Notes under the pieces: model-generated
The model's database searches: none
What the model was told of the DNA's origin: nothing
What the model saw: only the letters and a program-made list of their open reading frames with translations
NCBI GenBank assembly: GCA_022736275.1
Contig: DZBJ01000011.1
Coordinates: 1-64,000 of the forward strand
Length of the DNA stretch: 64,000 nt
Source of the DNA: Rikenella microfusus
Lineage (GTDB): Bacteria > Bacteroidota > Bacteroidia > Bacteroidales > VadinHA17
Reading direction: 5' to 3'
Part shown: piece after piece, positions 8,098 through 16,822 of the stretch
Layout of the letters: each line of letters begins with the position of its first letter
Position numbering within the stretch: position 1 is the stretch's first letter
Program-made: the position numbers and the translations under genes

Positions 8098-8856
8098 TCA
8101 GACAATCCTGATTTCTATCTGTCCGCCTATGCCAAGTTTGTCCCCGGCTATGATAACCACTGATATTATCTGAGGTTGTCCGAGGGCCTTCTCCGTCACC
8201 TCATAAACCAGGCCTTCGTTTTTGACCTGGTTGCAGAAGGCGGTGGCAAAAGCATCAGCCCCGGCGCCCGAATGACATGCTATCATGCAGGCGTCTGCCA
8301 TTCCGAAGCTGAGCGAGTGGCCCACGGTGCCCGATGAGCAGCAGAGCGCCAGCGGTGTCTCCTCAGGTTTTATCTGCATGGCGATCTTCTCCGACAGGGG
8401 TGAGGCGCCGGCATGAACGGCCACAGTCACTGGCGCCGTCAGCTTCATGAAAATATCGCCACCGTTCTCGACTATCACCTCTCCGGCCTCATATTCAGCC
8501 AGCAGGTCACGGCAGACATATTCAGCCACGGCGCCGGCCACCGCGCTCATAGGGCCGGTACCTGCCGCCAGTGCCGCCTCGCTCATCTCTGTTATTATCC
8601 GGTGCTCCCCGCCTGGGGCAACCACAGGTGTCAGTGAGTCCCTGAACTCAGGGCAGGAGGCAATGTGTTTTTCCAGTATGCCCCGGTAGTAAAGAATACG
8701 ATCGGTGGTGAATCGTCCGGCATCCTCCCTGTAGTGGTCCATGTCAATGGCTACCCACAGGTCCGTCTCAAGGTAAGCCGACCGGAAGCTTGTCCACCGC
8801 TTGTTGCCCATGGCCTCGCGGTAAAGGCGCGGCTGGTATAAGGGGCTCTTAGCCAA
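8098..8856 (-). CDS. UPF0280 (COG2122) ApbE-like protein of the homocysteine cluster
   Basis: 252 residues of the UPF0280 family, which has an ApbE-like fold. Recognisable stretches are AAGTGPMSAVAGAVAEYV, VIVENGGDIFMKL, CSSGTVGHSLSFGMADACMIAC and GADAFATAFCN. In Methanosarcina acetivorans the relative MA1715 has been linked to efficient sulfide assimilation into homocysteine. Here it overlaps the 3' end of the NIL-ferredoxin gene by 8 bases and is last in a three-gene minus-strand operon with DUF39, the same trio reported in anaerobes. The biochemical step is unknown; sulfur transfer or flavin-related chemistry has been considered. Confidence 0.88.
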   Translation of the reverse strand: MAKSPLYQPRLYREAMGNKRWTSFRSAYLETDLWVAIDMDHYREDAGRFTTDRILYYRGILEKHIASCPEFRDSLTPVVAPGGEHRIITEMSEAALAAGTGPMSAVAGAVAEYVCRDLLAEYEAGEVIVENGGDIFMKLTAPVTVAVHAGASPLSEKIAMQIKPEETPLALCCSSGTVGHSLSFGMADACMIACHSGAGADAFATAFCNQVKNEGLVYEVTEKALGQPQIISVVIIAGDKLGIGGQIEIRIV

Positions 8857-9259
8857 GATCTATGGAGAAGAGTTTAAGTGGACAGGCGGTGAGGCACAGT
8901 TCGCATACCACGCACTTTTCAGGCTCGAACGAGAGCTCGGCCGTCTTTCGGTTCATCGTCAGCGCTCCGGCAAAACAGACGGCCGAGCATGCACCGCAGT
9001 GGATACAGAGGTCCTCACGGTAGGTGATGGTGCGGTCAATAGGCACACACTCCACATTCTGCTTCTGCATGTATGCCATCCCCTCCTTAAGCACCTTTGC
9101 CGGTGCGGTCATCTCCATCACCAGGTGGCCTATCTTGCCTGGTGATACATCTGCCTTGACGATGTTCACCATTATGTCATACTTCTTGATAAGGTTATAT
9201 GTTATAGGCTCACCTGTCGCGTCAGGCGGGAAGGTCAGCACAAATCTCCTGCTTTTCAT
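8849..9259 (-). CDS. NIL-domain protein with two [4Fe-4S] ferredoxin motifs
   Basis: 136 residues. An N-terminal NIL domain (about 1-72) is followed by two ferredoxin clusters, CIHCGACSAVC (about 88-98) and CVVCELCLTACP (about 116-127). It is the counterpart of M. acetivorans MA1822, which works with the DUF39 protein MA1821 to convert aspartate semialdehyde and sulfide to homocysteine, presumably as electron donor and sulfur-handling partner. It starts 19 bases after the DUF39 stop and overlaps the UPF0280 start, so all three are cotranscribed. Confidence 0.92.
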   Translation of the reverse strand: MKSRRFVLTFPPDATGEPITYNLIKKYDIMVNIVKADVSPGKIGHLVMEMTAPAKVLKEGMAYMQKQNVECVPIDRTITYREDLCIHCGACSAVCFAGALTMNRKTAELSFEPEKCVVCELCLTACPLKLFSIDLG

Positions 9260-9278
9260 CTGTTCCTGCTTTAAATGA

Positions 9279-10430
9279 TTATAGTCTGATCTCCAGGCTG
9301 TTCAGTCCGGATGTCTTTTGAAAGTGCTCAACAGGCTCCGTCAGAAGGAAACGCCCTGCGGTTATCTCCTCCCTGAGGATCTCTGCTATCTCACGTGCCA
9401 CCTTGATGCTTGAAAGCGGTGCCGTGCGGATCTTCATACCGTTGACGGTTATCTCCCCGGAGTAGAGTGACTGATAGTCTGTACGTCCCAGGATGTCGTG
9501 ATCAGGAGATCCGTAATCCATGATATTGGTCTCTATCTGGCTGTTGCGCACCATCACCCTGCGGGCCATATCCTCGTCAAGCACGGGAATGGGTATGCCA
9601 ACGCCTACGAACATTGATACGCCGTATTTTTCAAAGTATGCCGCGCGCATGAAGCGCGTGCTCATCTCCGCCGCATTGCCTATCAGGGCCAGCGTTGCCG
9701 AATTGCCGACCGGGACACCGTGTTTGTTTACCGGCTTGCCGGTGTTGAACTGGGTGCCGTGCCATGCCACATAGCCCGTGGTGCCTCCGAAGAAGATGCG
9801 TGTCCCGACGCCAATGGTGCGCATCTCCGGGTCATTGAGCAGAGGACTCAGCTCACCAGAGGTGGAGAAGTTGGCATTGCCAAAGGCCGGGAGGAGGGTT
9901 CCCATATAGGTGTGCTTGATTTTACCTGTGCTGTTGACGGCAACGTTGTAGTTCTGATAGGCGTTCCGGGGATTGAACATTATCATCTCATTGACGGTCT
10001 CCTTGCTGATATATGTCTTCACCTCGGTGCGGGGGTAGCAGTCGGTGCCCTTGGCTGTCGCCTGCAGAAGCACATCCTTGCCGGCTATGAGCTCTTCAAT
10101 GACGTGTGCCCCGCCATACTCATCGTGTGGCAGCGCTGTCTCCGTAGCCCCGATATAGGCATCAACGGCTGCGATACCTGCACAGACGGGAACATTATTG
10201 AGGGTGATGCGCTCCATGCGCATCGGGGGATTGGTGTGGCCGAAGTTGATGAACATACCTGACGAGCACATAGGTCCGAAAGTTCCGGTAGTGACAACAT
10301 CAACCCTTTCGGCTATTTCGGCCGGCGTTGCTTCACGACCCATGGCCGATACCTGTTCGGCGGTAAGCACTACCGCCTTGCCGCTGCGGATCTTCTCATT
10401 GATCTCCTCAACAGTCCTTTTCTTCGTCAT
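9279..10430 (-). CDS. DUF39 (COG1900) homocysteine biosynthesis protein
   Basis: 383 residues from the ATG at 10430. The frame opens at a TTG at 10445, but ATG is preferred and leaves about 40 bases from the predicted start of transcription. Characteristic stretches are VTTGTFGPMCSSGMFINFGH, TLNNVPVCAGIAAVDAYIGA and KGTDCYPRTEV, with cysteines at 55, 83 and 131 in this numbering. As I recall, two cysteines at nearly these positions are essential in the M. acetivorans homologue MA1821. The protein forms homocysteine from aspartate semialdehyde and sulfide with the NIL-ferredoxin, bypassing O-acetylhomoserine. AhcY at 41620 recycles homocysteine in the same organism. Confidence 0.9.
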   Translation of the reverse strand: MTKKRTVEEINEKIRSGKAVVLTAEQVSAMGREATPAEIAERVDVVTTGTFGPMCSSGMFINFGHTNPPMRMERITLNNVPVCAGIAAVDAYIGATETALPHDEYGGAHVIEELIAGKDVLLQATAKGTDCYPRTEVKTYISKETVNEMIMFNPRNAYQNYNVAVNSTGKIKHTYMGTLLPAFGNANFSTSGELSPLLNDPEMRTIGVGTRIFFGGTTGYVAWHGTQFNTGKPVNKHGVPVGNSATLALIGNAAEMSTRFMRAAYFEKYGVSMFVGVGIPIPVLDEDMARRVMVRNSQIETNIMDYGSPDHDILGRTDYQSLYSGEITVNGMKIRTAPLSSIKVAREIAEILREEITAGRFLLTEPVEHFQKTSGLNSLEIRL

Positions 10431-10474
10431 GATATATTTTTTCAAGTAACTTTAACCGTTATAAAAATAAACTT

Positions 10475-10482
10475 CAAAGATA
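10475..10482 (-). promoter_or_regulatory. -7 box of the homocysteine operon
   Basis: On the minus strand the sequence reads TATCTTTG, a perfect match to TAnnTTTG. It touches the first base of the divergent EEP gene (ATG at 10482), so the two transcription units share about 50 bases of control region. No clear -33 TTTG is seen. No riboswitch would fit in the roughly 40-base leader. Confidence 0.5.
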
Positions 10483-11327
10483 TGCTTAGATCAGTTATCG
10501 CCGCAGCTGTTATTTCAATTCTTTTCTTTTCATGTGTACCGGATGATGACCGTGCCATTGATGTCATGACCTTCAACATCAGGTTTGATAACCCGCGTGA
10601 CAGCGTAAATGCCTGGCCCAACAGGGCTGCCATGGTCGCCGGTTTTATCAATGACCAGATACCTGATCTTCTCGGGATGCAGGAGGTTCTCTGGCACCAG
10701 TATGAATACCTCGATTCCTCACTGGCTGGTTACGGTTCGGTAGCAGCAGGACGTGATGACGGCATTCAGGGCGGGGAGGCCTGCCCGGTCTTTTACCGGC
10801 TCGGCAGGTTTGACATTCTTGCCAGCGGCACCTTCTGGTTGTCGTCGACGCCTGATGTTCCAGGGTCAGTTGGCTGGGGTGCGGCACTGACGCGCATAGC
10901 CACATGGGTCCGGCTGTATGATAAGACCGTAAGTGACACTCTCTTATACATGAATACTCATTTTGATCACATCAGTGACTCGGCAAGGGTGATGAGCTCC
11001 GGAGTGCTTCTGGCGAGAGTCAGGGAGCTGGCCGGCGACAATGAGTTTATTATCACGGGCGATTTCAACGCACGGCCTGAGAGCCTTGCCATGTCAAGGA
11101 TGACCGAAGCAGGGTTTGCCGTGGATTCATATACGATCTCCGAAACCCCGCCGGCAGGCGAGAGCTATACTTTCAACGGATGGAAGTCTGATCCGGGTGA
11201 GGGCCGGATCGATTATATCTTTGTCAGGAACGGGATGAAGGTTTCGTCGCACGCAACCCGCCGTGTGATTGACGATGGCGTTTTCATCTCCGATCACTGG
11301 CCGGTTACGGCAAGGGTCACCCAATAG
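10482..11327 (+). CDS. Exported endonuclease/exonuclease/phosphatase-family lipoprotein
   Basis: 281 residues. The N-terminal signal ends in a lipobox-like ILFFSC (Cys 18), so it is probably a lipoprotein facing the periplasm or surface. The DNase-I-like fold is shown by DVMTFNIRFDNP, LLGMQEVL (catalytic Glu), FIITGDFNARPES and the terminal SDHWPV. These supply the metal-binding Glu, Asp/Asn and His of the family. Exported Bacteroidota members may hydrolyse nucleic acids, phospholipids or sugar phosphates, and the substrate is not predictable. It is transcribed divergently from the homocysteine operon and ends 32 bases from the convergent chimeric ORF. Confidence 0.85.
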   Translation: MLRSVIAAAVISILFFSCVPDDDRAIDVMTFNIRFDNPRDSVNAWPNRAAMVAGFINDQIPDLLGMQEVLWHQYEYLDSSLAGYGSVAAGRDDGIQGGEACPVFYRLGRFDILASGTFWLSSTPDVPGSVGWGAALTRIATWVRLYDKTVSDTLLYMNTHFDHISDSARVMSSGVLLARVRELAGDNEFIITGDFNARPESLAMSRMTEAGFAVDSYTISETPPAGESYTFNGWKSDPGEGRIDYIFVRNGMKVSSHATRRVIDDGVFISDHWPVTARVTQ

Positions 11328-11359
11328 CAAGAGGTTCTATTGACACCTTCAGCAAAGTG

Positions 11360-13741
11360 TCACAGATTGGGGCAGGCCTCCTGCAGTGCCCGTTCCATGA
11401 TGACATCTCTTTTTTCAAGAAAGGAATGATATGTTTCTGTCACAGGAATGTCAGGCATTATCGGGGCCCGCTTATCCATACCGCTGACAGCAGCAGCATA
11501 GGTGCCGCGGCCCATTGTTATTATTATCCGTGAATTATCAAGTGTAAATTCTGTACCCCTGCCGGCATTGCATTTATAAGTTGATCCGGAGGGAGTGCCA
11601 ATGAACTTGCCTATTCCATTGTACCTGAGAAGAGCACAGAAGTGCCCGTTGGTTGATCCGCAGCTGCCGTCAATAAGTGTGTAAAGATTTCCGGTAAAGT
11701 GATTGGTTGCCAGCGGAACAGGCTGTGCCAGCTCCTCATATCTCCCGTAGGACCCGGCGAAATACGGGACGGGTTTTTCTTCAAGGTATGACAGTAAAAT
11801 GACTGAACAGAATGGATCACCTCCGCCATTGCCACGGAGGTCAAGTATCAGATTCTCTATGCCCTTCTCTTTTATCAGGAGGAAGGATGAGTCCATAAAA
11901 TGCCTGAAGTAATCTACCTTGTCATAATAAATAAATGTCTCAACGGTCATCAGGGCTGTGTTTTTCCCTTCAATAATCTCCAGTCTGAGAGGAGGACTCC
12001 CGAAGTGAGCAAAGACAACTTTTCTCACTGATTCAATAGTAGCCGGTGTAATCGTCTTTGTCTCTGATGTTTTTCGTCCCGGCAAAGCATATTTTATCAC
12101 GTATTTTTGCGGAAAGCCGAAGTAGCTGGCATAAAACATCGGGAATCGCCTCGTGAGCTGTGCATCTTTGAACATCGGATTGAAGGCATCAGCAGATGTG
12201 ATTGTTCTCAGGCATTTAATGACAGTGGCTGCCGGAAGACCATTTATCTCCTGTAATATGCTTCCTCTCGGAACCTCCATGGAATCCCTATAACTACCGG
12301 TGACCACAACCTGATCGTCAATGAGCTTGATCTTAAGAGGAAACATATTTTCCGGGTGTGCATTAAAGAAACCACCGGGCATCCATGTAGCTGTATGCAT
12401 ACAGCCAATTTCAGCGGTTACAGGAGCGAGGAGGCGGAAAAATTCTTCGAGCCTCATTTGATCACCAATTCGATTATAGCTGAGCTCGAATAGACTGTCC
12501 ATCTTTGCTTTGGACGAGTATTCATAGAGGCAGCAATGGTTCTCTTCGAGGAGTCGTCTGAACTGGAGGAAATCTTCCTGCAGCTCTTTCTGGCCTGGAA
12601 GCTCTGTCTGGCCGGCAGGACTGACCTCTCCGAAGATCACGTCTGCCAGTCCGTTGCCCAGCTCCTGGCTCGACTGTGATATATGTATTATGGCCGGGAT
12701 GTTCTCAACTGACCAGTTAATTGTGTAGGGAAAGCTGGAGACGACGACCAGGATGGTATTGCGATTGGCAGCATGGACGAGTTTTACCAGGTCCTCCTGT
12801 TCCAGAGACAGTGCCTGCCGGTCAACATCCTCGCGGCCGTCGCTGGCCACATGGTTCTGACCCCATCCAAGGCCATAGCTGAGCGGGTGGTTTTCAACGC
12901 ATACGATGGCTACATCAGCCTCGCGTGCAGCAATGACTGCCGAGTCGGCCTTGTTGGAGGCTGCAAAGAGGATTTTCGTGTCGGTGCCCACGGCATTTCT
13001 TATGCCCTGCAGGGCGGTGATACGGTAAGGAGGTGTACCTGAATACCAGTCTGAGACCACCAGGTTGGCAGAAGGACCGATCACGGCGATGGTTTTATAA
13101 TTATTCTTCTGTAAAGGGAGGGTCTGGCTGTCATTTTTCAGGAGCACCACCGATCTCGAGGTGGCAAGGCGTGCCAGTTCCCTGGTCTCATCCTTTTTCC
13201 ATGGCGGAACCGTATCGGCAATCCCAATACTCCTGAACGGGTTTTCGATGTCTGTAGGTGAGTCAAGCAGTCCGAGCTTCAGCAGTACCCTCAGCGTTCC
13301 CCGTATGGCACGGTCGATCTCAGCTTCGCTTATGAGTCCCTCGCGGAGTGCTTGGGCAAGCGGATCCCTGAAGTTATCGAGGAACATCGTGGTTCCTGCG
13401 TCAAGGCACCCTTTTGCGGCGGTCTTAAGATCGGGATAATACTTGTGGTGTGTCAGCCAGCGTGTCTCTTCAGACTCCAGTGAAGCTACCTGGCGGAGCA
13501 GTTCCGGGTCCCACATCTGGGCAAGGCCAATTGCCTGCGGAAAGGTGGTGGTAACCGATGCTCCCTTGCCTCTGACGGCCCAGTTGGCAGGACCGCTAAG
13601 CGCAAGTCCGTGTAGTCCCTCAACGATCCTGGTGCCGTTTACGCCAAGCCGCGGCACTGACGGTCTGGTGGAGAGGCAGTTGATCTTCTCATCGAGGGTC
13701 ATCAGCGAGATGAGAATGTCAAGACGAGCCTCATCAGGCAC
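11360..13741 (-). CDS. Chimeric ORF: GH3 glucosidase remnant fused to S41 peptidase
   Basis: 793 residues from a GTG at 13741. Residues 1-95 match the N-terminus of a GH3 enzyme (SLMTLDEKI, TTFPQAIGLAQMWDPELL) but lack a signal peptide. At residues 95-97 (EETRW then LTHHKYYPDL) the frame jumps to the part after the catalytic nucleophile, so roughly 180 residues are missing, including the nucleophile Asp. Residues 97-376 are the rest of the GH3 domains, ending at FGEVSPAG. From about 385 (KELQEDFLQFRRLLEENH) to the end is a complete-looking S41 peptidase core with Ser in GSCGSTNGHF near 690. The GH3 part must be inactive; the S41 part lacks its own export signal. It is either a decayed fusion or an assembly artefact. 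It overlaps the upstream permease by 8 bases. Confidence 0.75.
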   Translation of the reverse strand: MPDEARLDILISLMTLDEKINCLSTRPSVPRLGVNGTRIVEGLHGLALSGPANWAVRGKGASVTTTFPQAIGLAQMWDPELLRQVASLESEETRWLTHHKYYPDLKTAAKGCLDAGTTMFLDNFRDPLAQALREGLISEAEIDRAIRGTLRVLLKLGLLDSPTDIENPFRSIGIADTVPPWKKDETRELARLATSRSVVLLKNDSQTLPLQKNNYKTIAVIGPSANLVVSDWYSGTPPYRITALQGIRNAVGTDTKILFAASNKADSAVIAAREADVAIVCVENHPLSYGLGWGQNHVASDGREDVDRQALSLEQEDLVKLVHAANRNTILVVVSSFPYTINWSVENIPAIIHISQSSQELGNGLADVIFGEVSPAGQTELPGQKELQEDFLQFRRLLEENHCCLYEYSSKAKMDSLFELSYNRIGDQMRLEEFFRLLAPVTAEIGCMHTATWMPGGFFNAHPENMFPLKIKLIDDQVVVTGSYRDSMEVPRGSILQEINGLPAATVIKCLRTITSADAFNPMFKDAQLTRRFPMFYASYFGFPQKYVIKYALPGRKTSETKTITPATIESVRKVVFAHFGSPPLRLEIIEGKNTALMTVETFIYYDKVDYFRHFMDSSFLLIKEKGIENLILDLRGNGGGDPFCSVILLSYLEEKPVPYFAGSYGRYEELAQPVPLATNHFTGNLYTLIDGSCGSTNGHFCALLRYNGIGKFIGTPSGSTYKCNAGRGTEFTLDNSRIIITMGRGTYAAAVSGMDKRAPIMPDIPVTETYHSFLEKRDVIMERALQEACPNL
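12582..12613. repeat. 18-bp-period direct repeat at the GH3/S41 junction
   Basis: AGCTCTTTCTGGCC (12582-12595) and AGCTCTGTCTGGCC (12600-12613) match at 13 of 14 positions. They encode GQKEL and GQTEL, exactly where the GH3 sequence stops and the S41 sequence begins. Microhomology of this kind is what one expects at a recombination or slippage joint. Confidence 0.7.
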
Positions 13742-14846
13742 GTTTGCGGTAGGCCCTGATAGCCAGCGTAATGAAGGCCAGTGCCAGAACTGTCAGCGCT
13801 ACCATGTCACGGGCAATATCCTGAAATCCGGATCCTTTAAGCATGACCATACGGTTTATGCGCATCAGGTAGGCCACCGGGTTCACATAATTGAACTGCT
13901 GCGCCCAGACCGGCATGCTCTCGGAAGGGGTGAAGATGCCGCTCATAAGGATGAAGATCATGACAAAGAAGAAGGCGATGAAGAGAAACTGCTGCTGGGT
14001 GGAGGCCATGGTTGAGAAGAAGAGCGCCAGTCCCAGCACCGCAACCAGGAATATCGCCGCGCAGGCAAAGAAGAGGAGGATACTTCCCTCGAAGGGTATG
14101 TCAAAGGCAATCCATCCCACGATCAGTCCCAGCGCCAGGTCGAACAGGCCGATGATAAAAAAGGGTATGACCTTGGAGGCTATCAGCTCCCATTTCTTCA
14201 CTGGCGTAACGTTAATCTGCTCAATGGTTCCGATCTCCTTCTCACGCACCAGGTTTAACCCGGCCATGAGGAGGCCGATTGCGGTAATGAGGATCACCAG
14301 TATGCCCGGAAGCATATAGTACTTGTAGTTGAGATCAGGGTTATACCAGTAGCGGGACGAGACGCTGATGCCCGGGATAGCAGCCGGCGCAAGACCTGAG
14401 CTTATGATTACATCACGATTGTAATCACGTACTATGGAAACCAGGTAATTCCAGCCCAGTTGTGCCGAGGTGGCATTGACGGCGTCGGCGAGCACCTGCA
14501 GCGTCGGCTTGCCGATGCCTGCCAGCCCCTCCGAGAAATCGTCAGGGATTATCAGTACAATATCGGCATCACCGGACAGCAGAAGCTGATCAGCACCAGC
14601 CTGTCCGGCAGGAGCCCCGCTGATCCTGAAGAAAGAGGAGCCGCTAAGTTTGGATATGAGCTCACGTGACGCAGGCGACCTGTCGTAGTCGGTCACCGCA
14701 AGGTCAATGCGCTTGACCTCGAAGGTGATTGCCGGCACCAGGATCAGCATCTGTAACAGCGGTACTGCAATGATCGCTCTGGCCATGAAGGGATTACGGC
14801 GTATCTGCCGGAACTCTTTTTTCAGAAGGAAGAGCAGCTTTCTCAT
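13734..14846 (-). CDS. ABC-2 type transport permease (YbhR-like)
   Basis: 370 residues: one N-terminal membrane helix (about 25-42), a long extracytoplasmic region (about 45-175), then five helices from GILVILITAIGLLMAGL onward. The ABC2 signature VREKEIGTIEQINVTPVKKWE is at about 200-222. It pairs with the similar permease encoded just upstream (ATGA overlap at 14843-14846) and with the two ATPases to form a heterodimeric exporter of the E. coli YbhGFSR drug-efflux kind. Its stop lies 8 bases inside the chimeric GH3-S41 frame, which is unusually tight for two unrelated genes. Confidence 0.88.
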   Translation of the reverse strand: MRKLLFLLKKEFRQIRRNPFMARAIIAVPLLQMLILVPAITFEVKRIDLAVTDYDRSPASRELISKLSGSSFFRISGAPAGQAGADQLLLSGDADIVLIIPDDFSEGLAGIGKPTLQVLADAVNATSAQLGWNYLVSIVRDYNRDVIISSGLAPAAIPGISVSSRYWYNPDLNYKYYMLPGILVILITAIGLLMAGLNLVREKEIGTIEQINVTPVKKWELIASKVIPFFIIGLFDLALGLIVGWIAFDIPFEGSILLFFACAAIFLVAVLGLALFFSTMASTQQQFLFIAFFFVMIFILMSGIFTPSESMPVWAQQFNYVNPVAYLMRINRMVMLKGSGFQDIARDMVALTVLALAFITLAIRAYRKRA

Positions 14847-15964
14847 CTCTCTCCCTCCCCGAGTCTTACCTTGAACTTCCTTGCGCTGAGTACCATGAAG
14901 AAGATCGTCATGACAACCAGGATAAGCGTCTCCTTCCAGATGTAGGTGAATCCCGCTCCCTTGATCATGATTGACCGTATGATTTCGACGAACCAGCGGG
15001 GCGGCAGGATCATACTTACATAATCATAGATCTTCGGCATGTTCTCAATGGGAAAAATAAATCCCGAGAGCAGCAGGCTGGGCAGCATGAGCGCCAGGAA
15101 TGAAATGAAGATGGCGTTTTCCATCTTCTGCACAGATGATGAGACGAAGATCCCGATCGACAGTCCAAGCAGAATGTAAAGCATCGTCCCGGCTATCAGC
15201 AAGGCGATACTCCCCCTCACAGGGAGCCCGAAGACGAACCAGGCCATAAGCAGGATGACGATGACATTCACAAGTGAAAGGAAGAAATAGGGTGCCACCT
15301 TGCCGATAATTATCTGCCATGGCTTAAGTGGTGACACCAGCAGTACTTCCATTGTGCCGAACTCCTTCTCACGCACAATGGTGACCGATGTCATCAGTGC
15401 GGTTATGAGGATAAGGATCAGTGTAATAACACCCGGTACGAACATAAAATAGCTTTCAAGGTTTGGATTGAAGTACATCCTTACCTCCGGGATTATCACT
15501 GGCATGCCCTGGCTCACCTGTCGTGTCAGCTGTGAGGAATAGTCGTTGATGATGGCTGTGGTGTATGCCGTCACCAGGTTGGCGGTGTTTGGTTCCGAGC
15601 CGTCGGCGATGATGCTGACGGAGGCATTGCCTTCACGGGCAAGCGAGGCCCCAAGGTTCGCGGGAAATATTATTGCTGCTTTTATCTTTCCCTGTTTGAA
15701 TGCGGGGTCGATCTCCTCATATGACCCCAGGTTGTATCGTATCCTGAAGAATTCAGATGCTTCAAGCTTGTGCGTGAGCTCTGCGGAGACCTCGTCCCTT
15801 GCGTTGTCAAGGATGGCGATGCCTGCGTTGGTAAGGTCAGTACGCACCGCATACCCGAAGATGAGTATCTGTGCTGCCGGTATGCCGAACAGGATGATCA
15901 GCGTCCGGTAATCGCGGAAGATATGGAGGAACTCCTTCTTTACAAATGCCATGAACCGTTTCAT
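14843..15964 (-). CDS. ABC-2 type transport permease (YbhS-like)
   Basis: 373 residues with the same plan as its neighbour: helix at about 22-40, extracytoplasmic domain to about 175, then five helices beginning VPGVITLILILITALMTSVT. The signature VREKEFGTMEVLLVSPLKPWQ follows at about 197-217. It starts within the ATPase stop (15961-15964 overlap), so the order is ATPase, ATPase, permease, permease. The protein forms half of the transmembrane channel of the efflux pump. Confidence 0.9.
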   Translation of the reverse strand: MKRFMAFVKKEFLHIFRDYRTLIILFGIPAAQILIFGYAVRTDLTNAGIAILDNARDEVSAELTHKLEASEFFRIRYNLGSYEEIDPAFKQGKIKAAIIFPANLGASLAREGNASVSIIADGSEPNTANLVTAYTTAIINDYSSQLTRQVSQGMPVIIPEVRMYFNPNLESYFMFVPGVITLILILITALMTSVTIVREKEFGTMEVLLVSPLKPWQIIIGKVAPYFFLSLVNVIVILLMAWFVFGLPVRGSIALLIAGTMLYILLGLSIGIFVSSSVQKMENAIFISFLALMLPSLLLSGFIFPIENMPKIYDYVSMILPPRWFVEIIRSIMIKGAGFTYIWKETLILVVMTIFFMVLSARKFKVRLGEGER

Positions 15965-16704
15965 GCTGTCTCAGTTTTTGGCCTGGCAATCTTCACGAAG
16001 AGCTCCTCTATGGTCTCTGTGCCGTATTTTTTCCGCAGTACGGCCGGCGTGTCAAGGGCTTCAATCCTGCCCTCGTTCATGATTGTTATCCTGTCGCAGT
16101 ATTCGGCTTCATCCATGTAGTGGGTGGTGACAAAAACCGTTATGCCCCTCGAGGCCGTTTCGTAGATCATCTCCCAGAACTGCCGGCGGGTGATGGGGTC
16201 AACGCCGCTTGTAGGCTCATCAAGGAAGACAATCTCAGGGTCATGGAAGACCGCCACGGCAAAGGCGAGCTTCTGCCTGAGTCCGAGGGGGAGTGATCTG
16301 ATCAGCATGTCGCTGTAGTGGCTGAAGCTGAGTCTTTCAAGCAGCGCTTCCCTGCGGGGACGGATCTCTTTCATTGTCATGCCGTAGATTCCGCCGTACA
16401 GCTCAATGTTCTCGCTCACGGTGAGATCTTCGTATAGGGAGAAGCGCTGCGACATGTAACCGATGCGCTTTTTTATCTCTTCAGGACGACCGGCATCGAT
16501 GCCTGCAACCGTCACTTTGCCGGATGTGGGGCGGGAAAGACCGCACAGTATCCTGATAGCCGTTGTCTTGCCCGCGCCGTTGGCGCCGAGGAACCCGAAG
16601 ATATCTCCCTTATATACATCAAAGGTAAGGTGGTCATTTGCAACGAATGCCCCGAACCTCTTCACCAGGTCTTTTACTTCTATGACTTTTTCCTTCTCCA
16701 TCAT
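15961..16704 (-). CDS. ABC transporter ATP-binding protein
   Basis: 247 residues, one nucleotide-binding domain. Walker A GANGAGKTT is at about 37-45, a signature-like region SLPLGLRQKLAFAVAVFHDP follows, then Walker B EIVFLDEPTSGVDP and the His switch in VTTHYMDEAEYCDRI. The signature motif reads LPLGLRQK instead of LSGGxxQ, a common variation in the second half of YbhF-type pumps. It energises the two downstream permeases. A 106-base gap with GGTCTGA repeats separates it from the preceding ATPase gene, the only real gap in the operon. Confidence 0.92.
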   Translation of the reverse strand: MMEKEKVIEVKDLVKRFGAFVANDHLTFDVYKGDIFGFLGANGAGKTTAIRILCGLSRPTSGKVTVAGIDAGRPEEIKKRIGYMSQRFSLYEDLTVSENIELYGGIYGMTMKEIRPRREALLERLSFSHYSDMLIRSLPLGLRQKLAFAVAVFHDPEIVFLDEPTSGVDPITRRQFWEMIYETASRGITVFVTTHYMDEAEYCDRITIMNEGRIEALDTPAVLRKKYGTETIEELFVKIARPKTETA

Positions 16705-16785
16705 TAATTCTGTTTCATGCTTCCCCTGACCTTCTCCTGCTGTCCTTTGAATTATATGACCTCTGCAGCTTTGCGAAAGAAGAGA

Positions 16786-16822
16786 CCATCAGACCTCAGA
16801 CCTTCAAACATCAGACCTCCTT
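16786..16822. repeat. GGTCTGA direct repeats in the gap between ATPase genes
   Basis: On the minus strand GGTCTGATG, GGTCTGAGG and GGTCTGATG follow each other around the stop codon of the upstream ATPase gene. The stop TGA is itself part of the first copy. This looks like slippage at the 3' end of the gene; no function is evident. Confidence 0.5.

Noticed and set aside
13033-13060. VVSDW in the GH3 part of the chimera as the catalytic nucleophile motif
   Set aside because: It lies in the second GH3 domain, where relatives have a GPNAD...YSGTPP stretch; the true nucleophile region is in the missing segment before LTHHKYYPDL.
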